The position numbers and the translations under genes are program-made. Positions 31,895 through 41,109 of a stretch of DNA of 64,000 nt are shown piece after piece (the stretch's first letter is position 1; each line of letters begins with the position of its first letter). The notes under the pieces are model-generated. The model was given only the letters and a program-made list of their open reading frames with translations. It was not told the DNA's origin and made no database searches. The stretch lies in contig JADJZY010000033.1 of assembly GCA_016715505.1 (NCBI GenBank), forward strand, positions 124,001 to 188,000. The letters are read 5' to 3'. The DNA is from Bacteroidota bacterium (GTDB lineage: Bacteria > Bacteroidota > Bacteroidia > Chitinophagales > Chitinophagaceae).

Positions 31895-32767
31895 ATGCAC
31901 ACAACTCGTGAAATAGACGCCCTGCTAAAACTCCTCGATGATCCGGATCAGGAGGTGTATACGGCCATATCCGCAAAAATTTTAGATTTTGGGAAAGACA
32001 TCATTCCTAATCTGGAAACCTTATGGGAAAACACTGCCGACTCTAAGGTTCAGGAAAGAATTGAAAGCATCATACACAAAGTAAACTATAATGATATTTA
32101 TAAAGGTTTTCAGAAATGGTTTAAACAGGATCGACCTGATTTGATGGAAGGGGCCATCTTATTGGCACGATATCGTTATCCGGATGTTGATGAAACTGAA
32201 ATCAGACGAACTTTCAAAAACATTTATCAAAGTTGTTGGTTAGAAATGACGCCCTATCTCACTCCTTTGGAACAGGTGAACATCCTGAACAGTATTTTTT
32301 ACAATATGTATAAATTCAAAGGAGTGGATTTAGATGAAAATAAAACCAATTTATTTTTCATCAATGAAGTGATGCAAAGTAAATCAGGAAACATCTATTC
32401 ATTGTCATTGATTTATCAGTTGCTCTGCGAAAAACTCGATTTGTCGGTCATCACTATTCAACTACCCCGACAATATCTGCTGGCTTATTATGGGCATCAT
32501 ACCGATTTTTTTGATAAGCTACCACGCACAGTTATTCAATTTTATATTGACCCCAATAATGGAACAATTTACAGTCAAAACGACGTGGAAGCCTATCTAA
32601 AAAAGTATCAGTTAGAAAGTAACGATGACCACTTCAAACCTTTGTCTCATCAGCAAATTATGCTCAGTCATATGGAAGCCCTTGCAACCGCTTATGAGCA
32701 AAATAACGAAGAAGAAAAGATGAATGAAATCATGGATTTATATGAATTAGGGCATTTAAATCCCTAA
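31895..32767 (+). CDS. SirB1/transglutaminase-like family protein
   Basis: 290 residues. The first ~90 residues form HEAT-like helices (LLKLLDDPDQEVYTAI). Then comes a transglutaminase-like core (Transglut_core2/SirB1 family): LTPLEQVNILNSIFYNMYKFKG (in parts: EQVNILNSIFYN), SGNIYSLSLIYQLLCEKL and QLPRQYLLAY. The position where catalytic transglutaminases have Cys is Gly/Asn/Ile here (KSGNIYSLS), as in most of this family, so it is probably non-catalytic. Its 3' end overlaps the convergent NlpC/P60 gene by 12 bp. Function unknown. Confidence 0.8.
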   Translation: MHTTREIDALLKLLDDPDQEVYTAISAKILDFGKDIIPNLETLWENTADSKVQERIESIIHKVNYNDIYKGFQKWFKQDRPDLMEGAILLARYRYPDVDETEIRRTFKNIYQSCWLEMTPYLTPLEQVNILNSIFYNMYKFKGVDLDENKTNLFFINEVMQSKSGNIYSLSLIYQLLCEKLDLSVITIQLPRQYLLAYYGHHTDFFDKLPRTVIQFYIDPNNGTIYSQNDVEAYLKKYQLESNDDHFKPLSHQQIMLSHMEALATAYEQNNEEEKMNEIMDLYELGHLNP

Positions 32768-33541
32768 TCGTTTCACCAATCTTAAACGGTGGGTGCGCGT
32801 ACCGCCTCTTTTTAGAATAATCCCTTCTTGATCAATATAATCAATTCGAACACAGCCGTTCGACTCAGAGGCATGTAGAATTTCCCGATCATTGAGCAAG
32901 ATTCCAACGTGATGAATTTCGCCGAGTGAATTTTCAAAGAAAGCCAAATCGCCCATCTGAGCTGTTGATAAAAAATCAAGTGGCTGACCGTAGTGAATTT
33001 GTGCTGAGGCCAAATGTGGTAATTGAATACCCCGAAATCGATAATACATGGCTGAAAGTCCTGAACAATCTATTCCAAAAATACTCATGCCTCCCCATTG
33101 ATAAGGACTCCCCAAGAATTGAAAAATGGCATCTGCCGGATTGATTTCTGAATGATGGGTCAGTTCACCGTTAACACCACCTATCATCACCCGGTCCGTA
33201 TCAGTGATTTCAAATCGGGTTCCCGCAGATAAAACGAAGCTTTCTTTTTCTGTTTTTAAAAAAGCACTACTCGAAAAAATCACTTGCTCCTGATTTTTGT
33301 TCCGGGATGTGGGTTGAACCTGAGTACGCAAAACATACACTTGTTGCGCATCACCTAATACCTGCACCGGTAGCCAATCCCCTTCAGCATCACCCAGGGG
33401 TTGAACCAAATCGCCCATGAGTAGTTGTGAATAAAGGGCTGAACGATGATCAGCAGATTTCCTTAAGGGTGCAAGTGGAACAACAGATTCCAAGAATTCT
33501 AACATGGCTACAAACATAAGTTGAATCTTGAAATTACCCAT
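32756..33541 (-). CDS. NlpC/P60 (C40) family peptidoglycan hydrolase
   Basis: 261 residues. N-terminal SH3-like regions (about 1-110) precede an NlpC/P60 domain with catalytic Cys in GIDCSGLS, His in IHHVGI and the third residue in ILHASESNG. FLGSPYQWGG, DLAFFE and the fold order match DL-endopeptidases that cut between D-Glu and a diamino acid. No classical signal peptide is visible; the N-terminus is only weakly hydrophobic (MGNFKIQLMFVAML), so the start might be off. Convergent with, and overlapping, the SirB1-like gene. Confidence 0.88.
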   Translation of the reverse strand: MGNFKIQLMFVAMLEFLESVVPLAPLRKSADHRSALYSQLLMGDLVQPLGDAEGDWLPVQVLGDAQQVYVLRTQVQPTSRNKNQEQVIFSSSAFLKTEKESFVLSAGTRFEITDTDRVMIGGVNGELTHHSEINPADAIFQFLGSPYQWGGMSIFGIDCSGLSAMYYRFRGIQLPHLASAQIHYGQPLDFLSTAQMGDLAFFENSLGEIHHVGILLNDREILHASESNGCVRIDYIDQEGIILKRGGTRTHRLRLVKRLGI

Positions 33542-33738
33542 TCATTTCTAAACATTGAACCTTCTCTGAATAGCTTTCATTGGAATTTATTGATGGGTAT
33601 TCGATTAGCATTTTGAAAGCATGGCCGAAAAATCAGCTATTAAACCTCCTTCCTGAATTTGAAGCTTAATATTGGAACAAGAAGCGTGGAATTTGAAGCA
33701 GGATTACAATGAAAATTCCTTAATTTCGTTCCTCTTTG

Positions 33739-34300
33739 GTGAACACTCCGCTCAAAAATTTACAGGATGAAGAATTGGTCTCCTTATTCCGTTTTAAAGG
33801 AAATACGGAGGCTATGGGCATTTTATTTGAGCGATACCAACATTTGGCTTATGGAGTCTCTCTTAAATACTTAAAAATCCGGAGGCAGCCAGAGATGCTA
33901 CCATGCAAATTTTCGAGAAATTGCTGCAAGATCTGCACCGACATGATGTACAGATTTTCAGGGCATGGCTTCACCGGGTAACTCAAAACCATTGTTTGAT
34001 GATTCTTCGTAAAAACAATCACCAAACCCGTTCTGTCGATGTATTTCCTGAGTATAGTATGGAATATGAGGATACCATGCATCCGGTTTTGGAAAAAGAA
34101 AAATTACTGGAGCGCATGGAACTTGCCATCGAGGGCTTAAATGATGACCAAAAAAAATGTGTAACTTTATTTTATCTGGAAAAAAAATCCTATCAGGAGA
34201 TTATGGAAATGACTGGATTTAATTTTATGCAAGTGAAAAGTTTTATACAAAACGGAAAAGAAATTTAAAATTGAAAATAGCCGAACAGGAAAATGATTGA
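33739..34300 (+). CDS. ECF-type RNA polymerase sigma factor (two frameshifts)
   Basis: Extracytoplasmic-function sigma-70 protein. Region 2 LFRFKGNTEAMGILFERYQHLAYGVSLKYLKNPEAARD (in parts: FKGNTEAMGILFERY, KYLKNPEAARD) and region 4 ALEGLNDDQKKC-like IEGLNDDQKKCVTLFYLE with QEIMEMTGF are present. An extra A near 33875 joins the first two frames, and one near 34260 restores the end QNGKRNLKLKIAEQEND, with a TGA at 34298-34300. Start probably GTG 33739. The stop overlaps the anti-sigma ATG at 34293. TAATTTCG at 33721-33728 is the likely -7 box. Likely an envelope-stress regulator held by the next gene's product. Confidence 0.82.
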
Positions 34301-35546
34301 AACGTCGGACATATGGACCCAAAGTAAATGCCTGACCCTCAATCAGATGCAGCAATATCTGGCTCAGCAGTTAGAGCCGGAAGAAGTGCGTTTGGTTGAA
34401 ACCCATTTATGTGAATGTTTGCTTTGTAGTGATGCTATCGATGGTTTTATGGAATCCGGTATGCCTGCAGCTGAAGACTTACAACCTTTGAAGGAGCAAC
34501 TTCAAACCCTGATTAAACCTAAAGTTGAACCTGCACCCACCATCATAAAGTCGATGCCCGCTAAATCCCCGCTAAAACCTCAGCGAAAAGATTTCAGATG
34601 GGCTTGGGCTGCTTCCATTTTATTGTTTATGGGATTAGGAGGTTATGGGATTTATGTCCTCAACGACCATGGTGAGGCTCTTGTGCAGGAAAAAGGGAAT
34701 AGTCAATCAGAAACAAAAGATGCTGCTTATAATAAACCAGATAACACATCAGGTGAGATTATTCAATTAAAAGTGGATTCCATAGACGCACTTAATCAAT
34801 CCACTGCAGAGGTACCATCAACAAGTTCTAAAAGTATGGCATCGGATTCAAAAGAAAAGGCAGATGTGCAACTATTGAAACCGGTAGAAGAAGCGTCCAA
34901 GAACCTCGCAACCAAGGATCAAAAAATACCTCAAGTAGAAAAATCTGTAGAAACTCCTGAACCTGAAATAAAGAATGCAACATTAGATGATGTAACTGAA
35001 TCTGAGAACTCATATGACACTGATTTAAAAAAGAATGAAGCTGCACCTGCCCTTGCCAAGGAAGCTGCACCCATTCCCATCAATAAAAAAGTCGTATCCG
35101 GTGCTGGGTTAAAAAATAATAATGACCGTAGCCTGTATTCATCCCCTCAGAGTAATCAACTGAATTATTCCAGTTCCAACAGGAATGTCAATGAATCCAA
35201 CTCGTTTGAAGAAGTGGTTCGGCAAAAGGCTGGTTCAGAGGGCAGTTTAAGAAAAGGGCGCAAAGCCGTTCAAAAAGGAAATTATACAGAAGCCATTCAA
35301 ATTTTGGAGCCCTTGGTGCAACAAAGTCAGGGTGAGGAAAAAGAGGAAATCATGTATTACCTCGCCCAGGCCTATTTAAACTCGGGACAGACACTCAAAG
35401 CGGAAACGCTCATTGCTGCATTGTCTTCTAGTCAAAAGTACTCTGTCAAGGCAAAAGAGCTGAAGGTAGAAAGCCAGAAAACCAAGAAAAATAATACTTT
35501 GTTTGGTGCGAATCATACGACCAATTCTGAAAAACAAAGTTTATAA
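34293..35546 (+). CDS. Membrane anti-sigma factor with zinc-finger domain and C-terminal TPR-like region
   Basis: 417 residues. The N-terminal zf-HC2 anti-sigma motif is HLCECLLC (about residues 37-44), fitting ETHLCECLLCSDAIDGF. One membrane helix follows at about 103-123 (ASILLFMGLGGYGIYVL), then a long Lys/Glu/Pro-rich, mostly disordered periplasmic stretch (about 125-300), and a C-terminal region with TPR-like helices (GNYTEAIQILEPLVQQ, YYLAQAYLNSGQTLKAE). The gene overlaps the sigma gene by 8 bp. The large periplasmic extension could sense envelope load. Confident on the anti-sigma role; less so on the TPR call. Confidence 0.75.
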   Translation: MIETSDIWTQSKCLTLNQMQQYLAQQLEPEEVRLVETHLCECLLCSDAIDGFMESGMPAAEDLQPLKEQLQTLIKPKVEPAPTIIKSMPAKSPLKPQRKDFRWAWAASILLFMGLGGYGIYVLNDHGEALVQEKGNSQSETKDAAYNKPDNTSGEIIQLKVDSIDALNQSTAEVPSTSSKSMASDSKEKADVQLLKPVEEASKNLATKDQKIPQVEKSVETPEPEIKNATLDDVTESENSYDTDLKKNEAAPALAKEAAPIPINKKVVSGAGLKNNNDRSLYSSPQSNQLNYSSSNRNVNESNSFEEVVRQKAGSEGSLRKGRKAVQKGNYTEAIQILEPLVQQSQGEEKEEIMYYLAQAYLNSGQTLKAETLIAALSSSQKYSVKAKELKVESQKTKKNNTLFGANHTTNSEKQSL

Positions 35547-35627
35547 ATTTTAACAGTTAAAATAATGCGGAAATTGATCTATTCGTTTGGGCACTCACTC
35601 ACTTTCCCGGATCAAGTTTTATCCAAT

Positions 35628-35663
35628 AAAAAAGAGGCCATCCCAGTATTGGAATGGCCTCTT
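35628..35663 (-). terminator. Rho-independent terminator of the receiver-protein gene
   Basis: 10-bp stem AAGAGGCCAT (35632-35641) and ATGGCCTCTT (35654-35663), with two inner G-C pairs. On the minus strand it is followed by six T. It lies 20 bp past the stop of the leftward receiver gene and is convergent to the anti-sigma gene end. Confidence 0.85.
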
Positions 35664-35683
35664 AAAAACGTCAAAGTTAATGA

Positions 35684-36223
35684 TTAAATTTCTTTTTTCA
35701 GGAAAGGTGCTCCAAAATAGAAGTACAAAATTCCCATTAAAACAATTAGTCCGATGATGACCGGCAAAAAGGTAATCGTTCTTTTTTGAGCAGTATTCAC
35801 GGCCTCCAGTTTGTGCATTTCGCCTAAGCGGTTAACGGTTGTTTCCATTTTATTAAAAGCCGTTTCTCCCTTAATAATATAGTCATAAGCACCATTGCGC
35901 ATACTCTCCAAAGCGATATTGATATTGTCTTGTGCTGAAAACATAATCACCTTTGTTTGTGAACTAATTTGTTTGATTTGTTTGAGCACTTCAATTCCAT
36001 TTTTTGCACCGGGATTATTGGCATTCAGATGATAATCTAAAACCACAATTTCAGGTTTTAATTGCTGAATCTGTTCCATTGCTGCTTCTCCGCTATCAAA
36101 TACCCGGATATCAAAAATATAACGATCCTTCAGGTAATCCTTGATCATTTCAACCTGTACAGGATCATCATCAATTACAAACATAAATCGCTTATCTTCG
36201 AGCATATAGTTTTCGTCTGCCAT
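35684..36223 (-). CDS. Receiver-domain protein with a C-terminal membrane anchor
   Basis: 179 residues. A standard receiver domain (about residues 10-128): acidic pair in VIDDDPV, phospho-acceptor Asp in VVLDYHL, Ser in IMFSAQD, Lys in YIIKGE. Then a short linker and one strongly hydrophobic helix near residues 151-172 (FLPVIIGLIVLMGILYFYFG), ending LKKEI. A receiver followed directly by a membrane helix with no output domain is unusual. No sensor kinase is adjacent; it has its own terminator. It may tether a phosphorylation state to the membrane, for example for gliding or T9SS control; that is inference. Confidence 0.8.
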   Translation of the reverse strand: MADENYMLEDKRFMFVIDDDPVQVEMIKDYLKDRYIFDIRVFDSGEAAMEQIQQLKPEIVVLDYHLNANNPGAKNGIEVLKQIKQISSQTKVIMFSAQDNINIALESMRNGAYDYIIKGETAFNKMETTVNRLGEMHKLEAVNTAQKRTITFLPVIIGLIVLMGILYFYFGAPFLKKEI

Positions 36224-36357
36224 TTCAAATTTTTTCGAAAGTTAAACTATTTCATTAAAATATAAAAACACAGGATAAAAATCAGCCCCAATACTGATAA
36301 TTGTCATAGAAAGTTGTTTCACGAGAACTGAAATTTGTACAACAAAAAACTAAAAAT

Positions 36358-37183
36358 ATGAATACTTTACTGGTTCCCACTGACTTTTCAATTGTCGCTG
36401 ACAATGCCTTACAATATGCCATTGATATGGCCCATCATTATCATCTGGAGATCACACTTTACCATGTGGTACAATTTACCCCACCCAATTTATCGCATGT
36501 GGTATATGTGGACGACACCCCCCAAATGACCCAGGATGCGACCTTAAAACTCAACGAAAAAAAGGAAAAATTGCAAGCTGATTATCCTCAGGTGCCTTTT
36601 CATGTGCGTGTGGATACCGGATTTTTAATCGAATCTTTAAAAGCAGTTTGCGACGAAATTCAACCTGTAGCTGTAGTGATGGGACTCACCGGTAGTGGTA
36701 CAGTCATGGATCAATTGGTGGGCAGCAATGCCTTTTTAGCCATGCAAAATTTACATCAGCCTTTATTCATTATCCCGAAAGATGCGAAGTTTATACCCGT
36801 GGAACGAATTTGTTTCGCCAGTGATTTGCGCAATGTGAATCAAACTACTCCTTCGGTCGCCATCCGGGTATTTAGCAAATTGTTTAATGCCAAATTAAAC
36901 ATCTTAAATGTCGATAAACTTAAACGCGCATCTGACCCCGATGCCCTCCGCGAATTAGAACAGTTAAAAGAAATGTTTTCAGATATTGATTATGAATTTC
37001 ATTTTATGGAACATGAAAATTTTCAGGAAAGCACTACAACAGTTTATTCATGACAAGGATATGCAAATGGTGATTCTTTTGCCGAAGAAGTATTCCTGGT
37101 TTGAATCCTTGTTTCATAAGAGCCAAACCAAAGTGATGGCCTATCATAGCCATGTTCCATTATTGGCTCTTCACATGGCTTAA
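36358..37183 (+). CDS. Universal stress protein, tandem-domain (one frameshift)
   Basis: About 275 residues with two Usp folds: the first begins VPTDFSIVADNALQYAIDMA (in parts: VPTDFSIVADNAL), and the second starts near residue 140 at RICFASDLRNVN. The frame breaks near 37030, where removing one T from a TTTT run joins ENF to RKALQQFIHDKD, continuing to PLLALHMA. The second domain keeps the ending typical of UspA-like proteins. ATP binding is likely but the G-x2-G-x9-G-S loop is not obvious. Divergent from the receiver gene. Confidence 0.82.
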
Positions 37184-37189
37184 TATCAG

Positions 37190-37633
37190 TTAAACAGGGC
37201 GAATCCAATGATTGCCTTTTGCTTCAAAACCCAGGTTGGAATAAAATTGTCCGGCCTGGGTATTGTTTTTATAGGCGTCCAGCATCATCACCAAACATCC
37301 CTTTCGTTGAGCTTCTTGTTGTAAATATTCCATGATTTGCTGGCCAATTCCCAGCCCCCGAAAATCTTCATGAACCACTAAATTATCTACTTCCAGATAG
37401 GGACCACAATATAATTTCACACCCAACCAAAAACCCGATACGGCGATTAAATTGTTATCCTTTCGAACAACGACCTGACGATATCCAGCTTCTACCATTC
37501 GTTCGAGATAAGTCTGATAAGTATCCAAGGCCATTTGAGGATTCAACAATTGAATAAGTGGAAAACACGCGTACATATCCACCACTTTTTCCAGTGTCTC
37601 TATGTCAAATTCACGCATCTTATCAGGATTCAT
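37190..37633 (-). CDS. GNAT family N-acetyltransferase
   Basis: 147 residues with the acetyl-CoA loop in FRGLGIGQQIMEYL (motif A, about residues 92-105), and the preceding beta strand VDNLVVHEDF. The substrate is unknown. It begins at ATG 37633 and lies about 34 bp downstream of the leftward FabG-like gene in the same direction. No distinguishing subfamily motif was recognised. Confidence 0.85.
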   Translation of the reverse strand: MNPDKMREFDIETLEKVVDMYACFPLIQLLNPQMALDTYQTYLERMVEAGYRQVVVRKDNNLIAVSGFWLGVKLYCGPYLEVDNLVVHEDFRGLGIGQQIMEYLQQEAQRKGCLVMMLDAYKNNTQAGQFYSNLGFEAKGNHWIRPV

Positions 37634-37667
37634 GGAACGATTCGTCAGTTTGCTTCAACAAAAAAAC

Positions 37668-38387
37668 TTAGGTGTATAAACCGCCGTTTACCGAAATAAC
37701 CTGACCAGTGATATAAGCCGCTTCTTTAGAAACCAAAAATCCGACCAATGCCGCCACTTCTTCCGGTTTACCGAAACGTTTCATGGGAATCATTTGACTC
37801 AAATCTTTTTCGTCTAAATCTGCTGTCATATCTGATTGAATAAAACCTGGGGCTATGGCATTCACGGTTACATTTCGGCGCGCCACTTCCTGGGCAAGAG
37901 CCTTTGTAGCCCCAATCATGCCTGCTTTTGCAGCACTATAATTAACTTGCCCTGCCATACCTTTTAAACCACTTAGTGATACCATATTGATAATACGACC
38001 AAAACGATTCATCACCATCGGATTTAGTACCTGTCTGGTTACATGAAACATACCGCCTAAACTGGTATCTAAAACTTGCGACCACTGCGTATCGCTCATA
38101 AATGACATCAAAGTATCCAAACGAATACCTGCGTTATTGACCAAAACTTCGATGATTTTTTCTTTGGCAGCTGATTCTATCCATGCCCCTAAAACTTTTT
38201 CTATTTCCACCGAAGATCCTACATCGAAACGCAAAAGTTCGGCTTCTACACCCAAGGCAATACATGCATTCTGGGTATTAATGGCCTCTGTTTCGTTGCC
38301 TTTATAATTAATCAGGATATGGTATCCCATTTCAGCCAGTCGGATACAAACTGCGCGCCCAATACCCCGGCTCCCGCCGGTGACCAA
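37668..38387 (-). CDS. fabG: 3-oxoacyl-[ACP] reductase-like short-chain dehydrogenase (start unclear)
   Basis: NADPH-binding motif VTGGSRGIG, NNAGIR, catalytic Ser in VSLSG, and YSAAKAG with Tyr/Lys. The ending VNGGLYT (ITGQVISVNGG) is the FabG form. Length about 240-245 residues. The frame opens without an ATG: 38387 is TTG, giving MVTGG, but codons for FAL precede it. One extra T in the T-run near 38395 would give a TTG start and KNFALVTGG. A homopolymer indel is therefore probable. Whether this is the main FabG or a paralogue cannot be told; the genome neighbourhood is not a fab cluster. Confidence 0.8.
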   Translation of the reverse strand: MVTGGSRGIGRAVCIRLAEMGYHILINYKGNETEAINTQNACIALGVEAELLRFDVGSSVEIEKVLGAWIESAAKEKIIEVLVNNAGIRLDTLMSFMSDTQWSQVLDTSLGGMFHVTRQVLNPMVMNRFGRIINMVSLSGLKGMAGQVNYSAAKAGMIGATKALAQEVARRNVTVNAIAPGFIQSDMTADLDEKDLSQMIPMKRFGKPEEVAALVGFLVSKEAAYITGQVISVNGGLYT

Positions 38388-38413
38388 TGCAAATTTTTCA
38401 AGATAAACGTTTA

Positions 38414-39112
38414 TTAGAATTCGTAAAAACTTTCAAACCGGTTGTAACGATCCTCTTCGGTGGTCGAGAATAAAAAGGCCCATTGTACACCAAAGGTTTT
38501 ATTTCGTGTAACCGTAAACTGAGGGTTGATGTCAGCCGTTGAAATATCGTAAAAAGCCGACATACTAAATCCCTTTTTTAATTCAAAACCAGCTTTGAGT
38601 TTAACCCCGGCATCCCATGGCTTAATCTGGTCGGTAAAATTATCCAATCCTACCCGCAATTGACCATTTTCAATGTTTTCGCCATTGCTATAATATCGAT
38701 GTGCGGTATGAATTAACTTGCTCAAAAATGGACCGCCTGCAACAAAAATATAGGCTTTATTCACGTCCAATTTATAGGTAAGCATCAAAGGCAATTGAAC
38801 ATAACTCAAATCAGACCAATATTCTTCTGACACATTCACACGATCCGATTTAAAATAACCGCCCTTCAAGGTGTATAAAAGCTCAGATTGAAAGGTCATG
38901 TGTTTATTTAATATCAAATCGGATTGTAAACCGACATGAAACCCAAGACGACTTCGAAAAAGTCCTTCATAACGATTGGTATTTGATTTAAACACTTGAC
39001 GGTTAAAATTTAAACCACCCGTTGGGCCCACGCGGAATTGCGCCTGCGACATAAAACTACTCAGTATCAAACAAATCGTAAAAGCGCTTAGCTTCTGAAT
39101 CATGCAAATCAA
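38414..39112 (-). CDS. Outer-membrane beta-barrel protein (PorT-like family)
   Basis: 232 residues with a signal peptide ending SQAQ. Then alternating hydrophobic strands typical of an 8-stranded OMP_b-brl_2 barrel: VGPTGGLNFNRQV, GFHVGLQSDL, MTFQSELLYTLKGGYF, YVQLPLMLTYKL. The final strand is followed by a short tail. PorT itself is a T9SS component with this fold, but the whole family is broad, so the T9SS role is only possible. It is downstream of the T9SS substrate gene but separated by a terminator. Confidence 0.72.
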   Translation of the reverse strand: MICMIQKLSAFTICLILSSFMSQAQFRVGPTGGLNFNRQVFKSNTNRYEGLFRSRLGFHVGLQSDLILNKHMTFQSELLYTLKGGYFKSDRVNVSEEYWSDLSYVQLPLMLTYKLDVNKAYIFVAGGPFLSKLIHTAHRYYSNGENIENGQLRVGLDNFTDQIKPWDAGVKLKAGFELKKGFSMSAFYDISTADINPQFTVTRNKTFGVQWAFLFSTTEEDRYNRFESFYEF

Positions 39113-39190
39113 TTTGGGGTGTAAAATACAATTATTTGATTATTTTTTTGCATATAAACTCAATATTTCATGGAAATGATCGGGTTAGAC

Positions 39191-39217
39191 AAAAAAACCG
39201 CCCCGAAAGGCGGTTTT
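39191..39217 (-). terminator. Rho-independent terminator after the T9SS-substrate operon
   Basis: 9-bp stem AAAACCGCC/GGCGGTTTT with a 6-base loop. On the minus strand it ends in a run of T (from the A-run at 39191-39197). It lies about 40 bp after the stop of the leftward T9SS substrate gene. Confidence 0.9.
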
Positions 39218-39257
39218 GAAAGTATTCGATTGATTCCAAGAAGAATCGGAGCAAATA

Positions 39258-41089
39258 TTAGTTTTTGGTAAACTTGGCAACAGCAGTTTGCTGTCCTTTT
39301 CCAACACGAACCATATAAACACCATTTGCCAAAGCTGAAACATCCATCTGGCGAGTATTTTTGCCGGCAGCAATTTGTATAACGGATTTAGACAGAACTT
39401 GTCCGCTAGTTGAAAGTATTTCCACGTTCAAATCTTGTGCAAACTCTGCATTAAAAATCATTTGTAAAGATTCAGAAACCTGCCCAACAACCGCGAATTG
39501 AAGGTTGATAGCAGATAAATCTCTCACACTTACCGGACCATCTGTTACATACACATCGTCAATGCTCCATTCGTCTGCAGTACCACTGGCCGCTGAAACA
39601 TATTTGAAAGCAAAATGAAAATTGCTGGCTTTGTAAGATGTCAAATTGTTATTGTAAAATGGAATGTAAGTGCTATCCAGGCTAGAGAAATTTACATTTA
39701 AATTGGTCCAACCAACTGCGTTTGGATCGCCGGTTCCGGTGTAGTTATTAGAAACAAAAACTTCTTTGGTATTATTTCCGTTGAAACGACGCTTGCTCCA
39801 AAAATGTAAATAAGGATTGGTCATAGCGCTTAAATTCATAGCCGGTGAAATCAACCAATCTTCATTGTCATTGGATGAACCACTTGCAAAACCATTCATA
39901 TAAACGGCATCTGTATCATTTCGTCCGAAGTTAGAACAACGCCATGTTTGCGTTCCATTTACACTGAATTCTGTGAACAAACCAAAGGTTGGTGCATTAC
40001 ATCCTGTGAAGGTTTCGTTCAAAGAAGTTTGTGCCGGATTGGTTGCAGGAATGGTTGTGAAATTCCAGCTTGTTGAATCGTAAATCCCATATGAATTATT
40101 GCCGGAAGCCGTAAAGCAGGTTGAATCAAACTGAATGGCATAGTTCTTTCCATTCAACAGGGTTGTGCCCGTAAGTGTTGCCGTCATTCCAGCCACACCG
40201 ATACTGCCAACTGCAAGGGTTTGCGTGGTAGCGTCTGTCAGATTTCGAATATATACATTTCCTGTACCTGAGCTGATATTTTTATCAAAAGTGATGGCAG
40301 GAACCGTTGTGATGGCCACACCTGTCGCATTATCCTGAGGATTTAAAGAGGCAATCAATGGTTTAGGGTCTCCTGCGGCTGAACCAGTCCAGCTCAGATT
40401 AAAATCGTCAACGGCAACCAATGGTCTGCTACCAGAACCACTCGATGTATCACCAGCCATAATACGAATCCAAACGGGTTGACTTTGATTATTCAATGCA
40501 GATCCAAAATTAACGGTAACGGAGGTATTACTAAAGTTACTATCCAGAACTAGAACCGCAGGTGAAGTTGCCATTGTCGTGAATGAACTTGGATTTGACC
40601 CAAAGCCATATTGTACAATCCAATTATTATATCGTGTGGCTGCGGTGTGCAATGACTGAATTTTAAATTGCAAATTAAATCCTGTCAAGCCTACTGTATT
40701 CGCTATTCCGAAATTGAATGAAACCAAACTATCCAGATCATCCCAACCGGCATTAGAACCCACCTGACGTACCGCCAAAGCCCTATCCGTACTATTGTTT
40801 TGATCAGCACTACTAGAAGCGAAGTCAACCCATCTGCAGAAGCCACATTTTTAAAACCACGCGATGTGCTCGACCATGTTACAGTAGTACTTGAATAACG
40901 CACTTGGGCATCGTTTCCCAAACCGGCATTTTTATTAACCAGGGTATCTACGCGCCATCCCATGGGCAAACCGCTCCCTAAATTATCGAAACTTTGGGTG
41001 TAATTGGTGCCTGACAACACGAAAGGCATTTGAGCGAAACTGGTCAATGTAGCAGCCATAACTACCAATGACAATAAAATTTTTTTCAT
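39258..41089 (-). CDS. T9SS-secreted multidomain surface protein (one frameshift)
   Basis: About 610 residues. A signal peptide (MKKILLSLVVMAATLTSFAQ) is followed by a first domain with a jelly-roll feel, a Big_5-like Ig domain around LNPQDNATGVAI and ITFDKNIS, and a cleaved-adhesin/choice-of-anchor domain (EDWLISPAMNLS, YLHFWSKRR, WSIDDVYVTDG). The C-terminal T9SS type A sorting domain (VEILSTSGQVLSKSV, LANGVYMVRV) exports it through SprA. One indel near 40790 joins SADGLTS to the next frame. Last gene of a leftward run with DUF5689 and TonB receptor genes; terminator follows. Confidence 0.83.
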
Positions 41090-41109
41090 ATCTTTTTTAA
41101 TTTAACATT

